Assembly: GCF_012927185.1 (NCBI RefSeq)
Contig: NZ_JABBGB010000003.1
Span: forward strand, 1,178,001-1,242,000
DNA from: Pseudoflavitalea sp. G-6-1-2
Lineage (GTDB): Bacteria > Bacteroidota > Bacteroidia > Chitinophagales > Chitinophagaceae
Direction of reading: 5' to 3'
Length of the DNA: 64,000 nt
Under the pieces are notes generated by a model. That model was not told where the DNA came from and did not search any database. It saw only the letters and a list, made by a program, of their open reading frames with translations. Of this stretch, positions 63,165 through 64,000 are shown piece after piece. The stretch's first letter is position 1. Each line of letters begins with the position of its first letter. Both the position numbers and the translations under genes were made by a program.

Positions 63165-64000
63165 TTACAATGCTTTTAATTGTTGTATACGGTCTGCAAA
63201 ATAAGGGCTTTTGACGGGATTCTGCAAACTTAATTTCTCGTAAATGGTGATGGCTTTCCGGTAATTGCCCTGTTTAACCCAAACTTCTGCCATTGCCTCA
63301 GTTACAATGTCTTTCAATTCGTTCGAATTGTCGGCAATGCTCTGAATGGCATGCTGCGTACTGTCGTCGAGCAGGGCATTGATGGCAGCAGGACCAACCC
63401 TCTTCATGCCGCGCAGCCACTCGGTGAAACTCTTCAGTTGCTGCCCCAGTTTGTCTTTGGCCAGCTCTTCGAGTTTCAGCTTGATGCCCTGCGATGCAAA
63501 GTAGTCGATGGTATGGTAAGGATCGAATCCGATTTCATTGGCAGGCGCCTGATTCACAGCCTCGGCCAGCGCTACGGCAGAGGTATGAGTGGCTTCCGCA
63601 GCAGGTTTCGGCTCTTCTCTGGTAACTCCTTCGGAGAGTGAAACGTTTTCGGCTGCTATAACAGTTGCTTCAGCAGCTGTGATGGTGAATGGAGCTTCTT
63701 CCTCTGTTTCTTCATCGGCAGATAGCTCAGTGGTGAGCTCCTGCAATCCCGGAAGTGGTTCTTCCGACATGGTGATAGCTGCTTTCAATCCCTCCAGATT
63801 GGCTTCAGGATGTTCCTGCAACTGCCAGTACAACCAGGCCGGATTGTTGAAATAGAGCGAAGTGCGAAGCGCCTGATCATGGAACTTCTCCTGGTTATCG
63901 TGCCGCATTTTTTCTGCCAGCAGAAACTGACCGATGATGGCATACGGATAGTCGCTGGTGAACTGTTGCAGCTCGGCCTCAGCTACCTCATGCAGACTCT
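63165..64000 (-). CDS. TPR-like protein, 5' end beyond the window
   Basis: At least 277 residues; the frame is open to the right edge (SLHEVAEAELQQFTSDYPYA, then QFLLAEKM), so the start is not in the window and the in-frame ATG at 63908 is internal. N-terminal part: helix pairs like degenerate TPRs with TSLYFNNPAWLYWQLQEHP. Middle: an acidic, Glu/Ala-rich linker (about 75-155 from the edge). C-terminal part: FDPYHTIDYFASQGIKL and TEAMAEVWVKQGNYRKAITI, a clear TPR helix pair. Cytoplasmic, function unknown. Overlap-free with secG (one-base gap), so the two are co-transcribed. Confidence 0.8.
   Translation of the reverse strand, partial: SLHEVAEAELQQFTSDYPYAIIGQFLLAEKMRHDNQEKFHDQALRTSLYFNNPAWLYWQLQEHPEANLEGLKAAITMSEEPLPGLQELTTELSADEETEEEAPFTITAAEATVIAAENVSLSEGVTREEPKPAAEATHTSAVALAEAVNQAPANEIGFDPYHTIDYFASQGIKLKLEELAKDKLGQQLKSFTEWLRGMKRVGPAAINALLDDSTQHAIQSIADNSNELKDIVTEAMAEVWVKQGNYRKAITIYEKLSLQNPVKSPYFADRIQQLKAL

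Overview
The window reads as chromosomal DNA of a Bacteroidota bacterium, most likely a member of the Chitinophagaceae. The signs are two ECF sigma/FecR regulatory pairs, a SusC/SusD pair, a PorP/SprF-type type IX secretion (T9SS) protein, a large secreted protein with a gliding-motility-type C-terminal sorting domain, GldA/GldF/GldG-like genes, a PUR-like DUF3276 protein, and promoter boxes of the Bacteroidota form TAnnTTTG. The family-level placement is inference; the phylum is well supported.

Left part (1-24 kb). A truncated STN-domain protein, a fecR and an ECF sigma gene lie at the left edge. Then come an ABC exporter, the PUR-like protein, glucose-6-phosphate isomerase and threonine aldolase. 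A small accessory stretch (about 7.8-10.2 kb) holds an unrecognised 274-aa protein, a short CRISPR array with no cas genes, and an unrecognised 194-aa protein. A run of mostly housekeeping genes follows: META lipoprotein, YqaE/Pmp3-type and YtxH membrane proteins, a histidine kinase, a dienelactone-hydrolase-like lipoprotein, prfB with a programmed +1 frameshift, P5C dehydrogenase, an outer-membrane barrel, and the pyrimidine/CoA genes pyrR, pyrB, coaD, a thioesterase, NUDIX and pyrE, then an HMA-domain protein and a DUF4303 pair.

Middle part (24-50.5 kb). A gene-free stretch of about 1.1 kb is followed by an LEA14-like lipoprotein, a WbqC protein, a T9SS cargo protein plus PorP/SprF, and a BlaR1/BlaI-like pair. 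Next is a block of ten same-strand genes (33.8-50.4 kb). In transcription order it contains ECF sigma, fecR, susC, susD, a lipoprotein related to the TonB-associated zinc metallohydrolases but without a visible HExxH, a GldA-like ATPase, two tandem GldF-GldG fusion proteins, and two short MutS-like ATPases. This block is the best candidate for an undescribed system: it joins regulated TonB-dependent outer-membrane uptake to an ABC-2/GldG module and to two MutS-type ATPases that lack the mismatch-binding domain. It ends in an 11-bp-period tandem repeat array.

Right part (50.5-64 kb). Membrane pyrophosphatase (hppA), a large AsmA-family protein, trmH, a thioredoxin-like protein, two paralogous lipoproteins around a SpoIIAA-like gene, a redoxin/YihY/mltG cluster, secG, and a TPR-like protein cut by the window edge.

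No rRNA, tRNA, insertion sequence or prophage was recognised. All family assignments come from reading the translated sequence, not from database searches.
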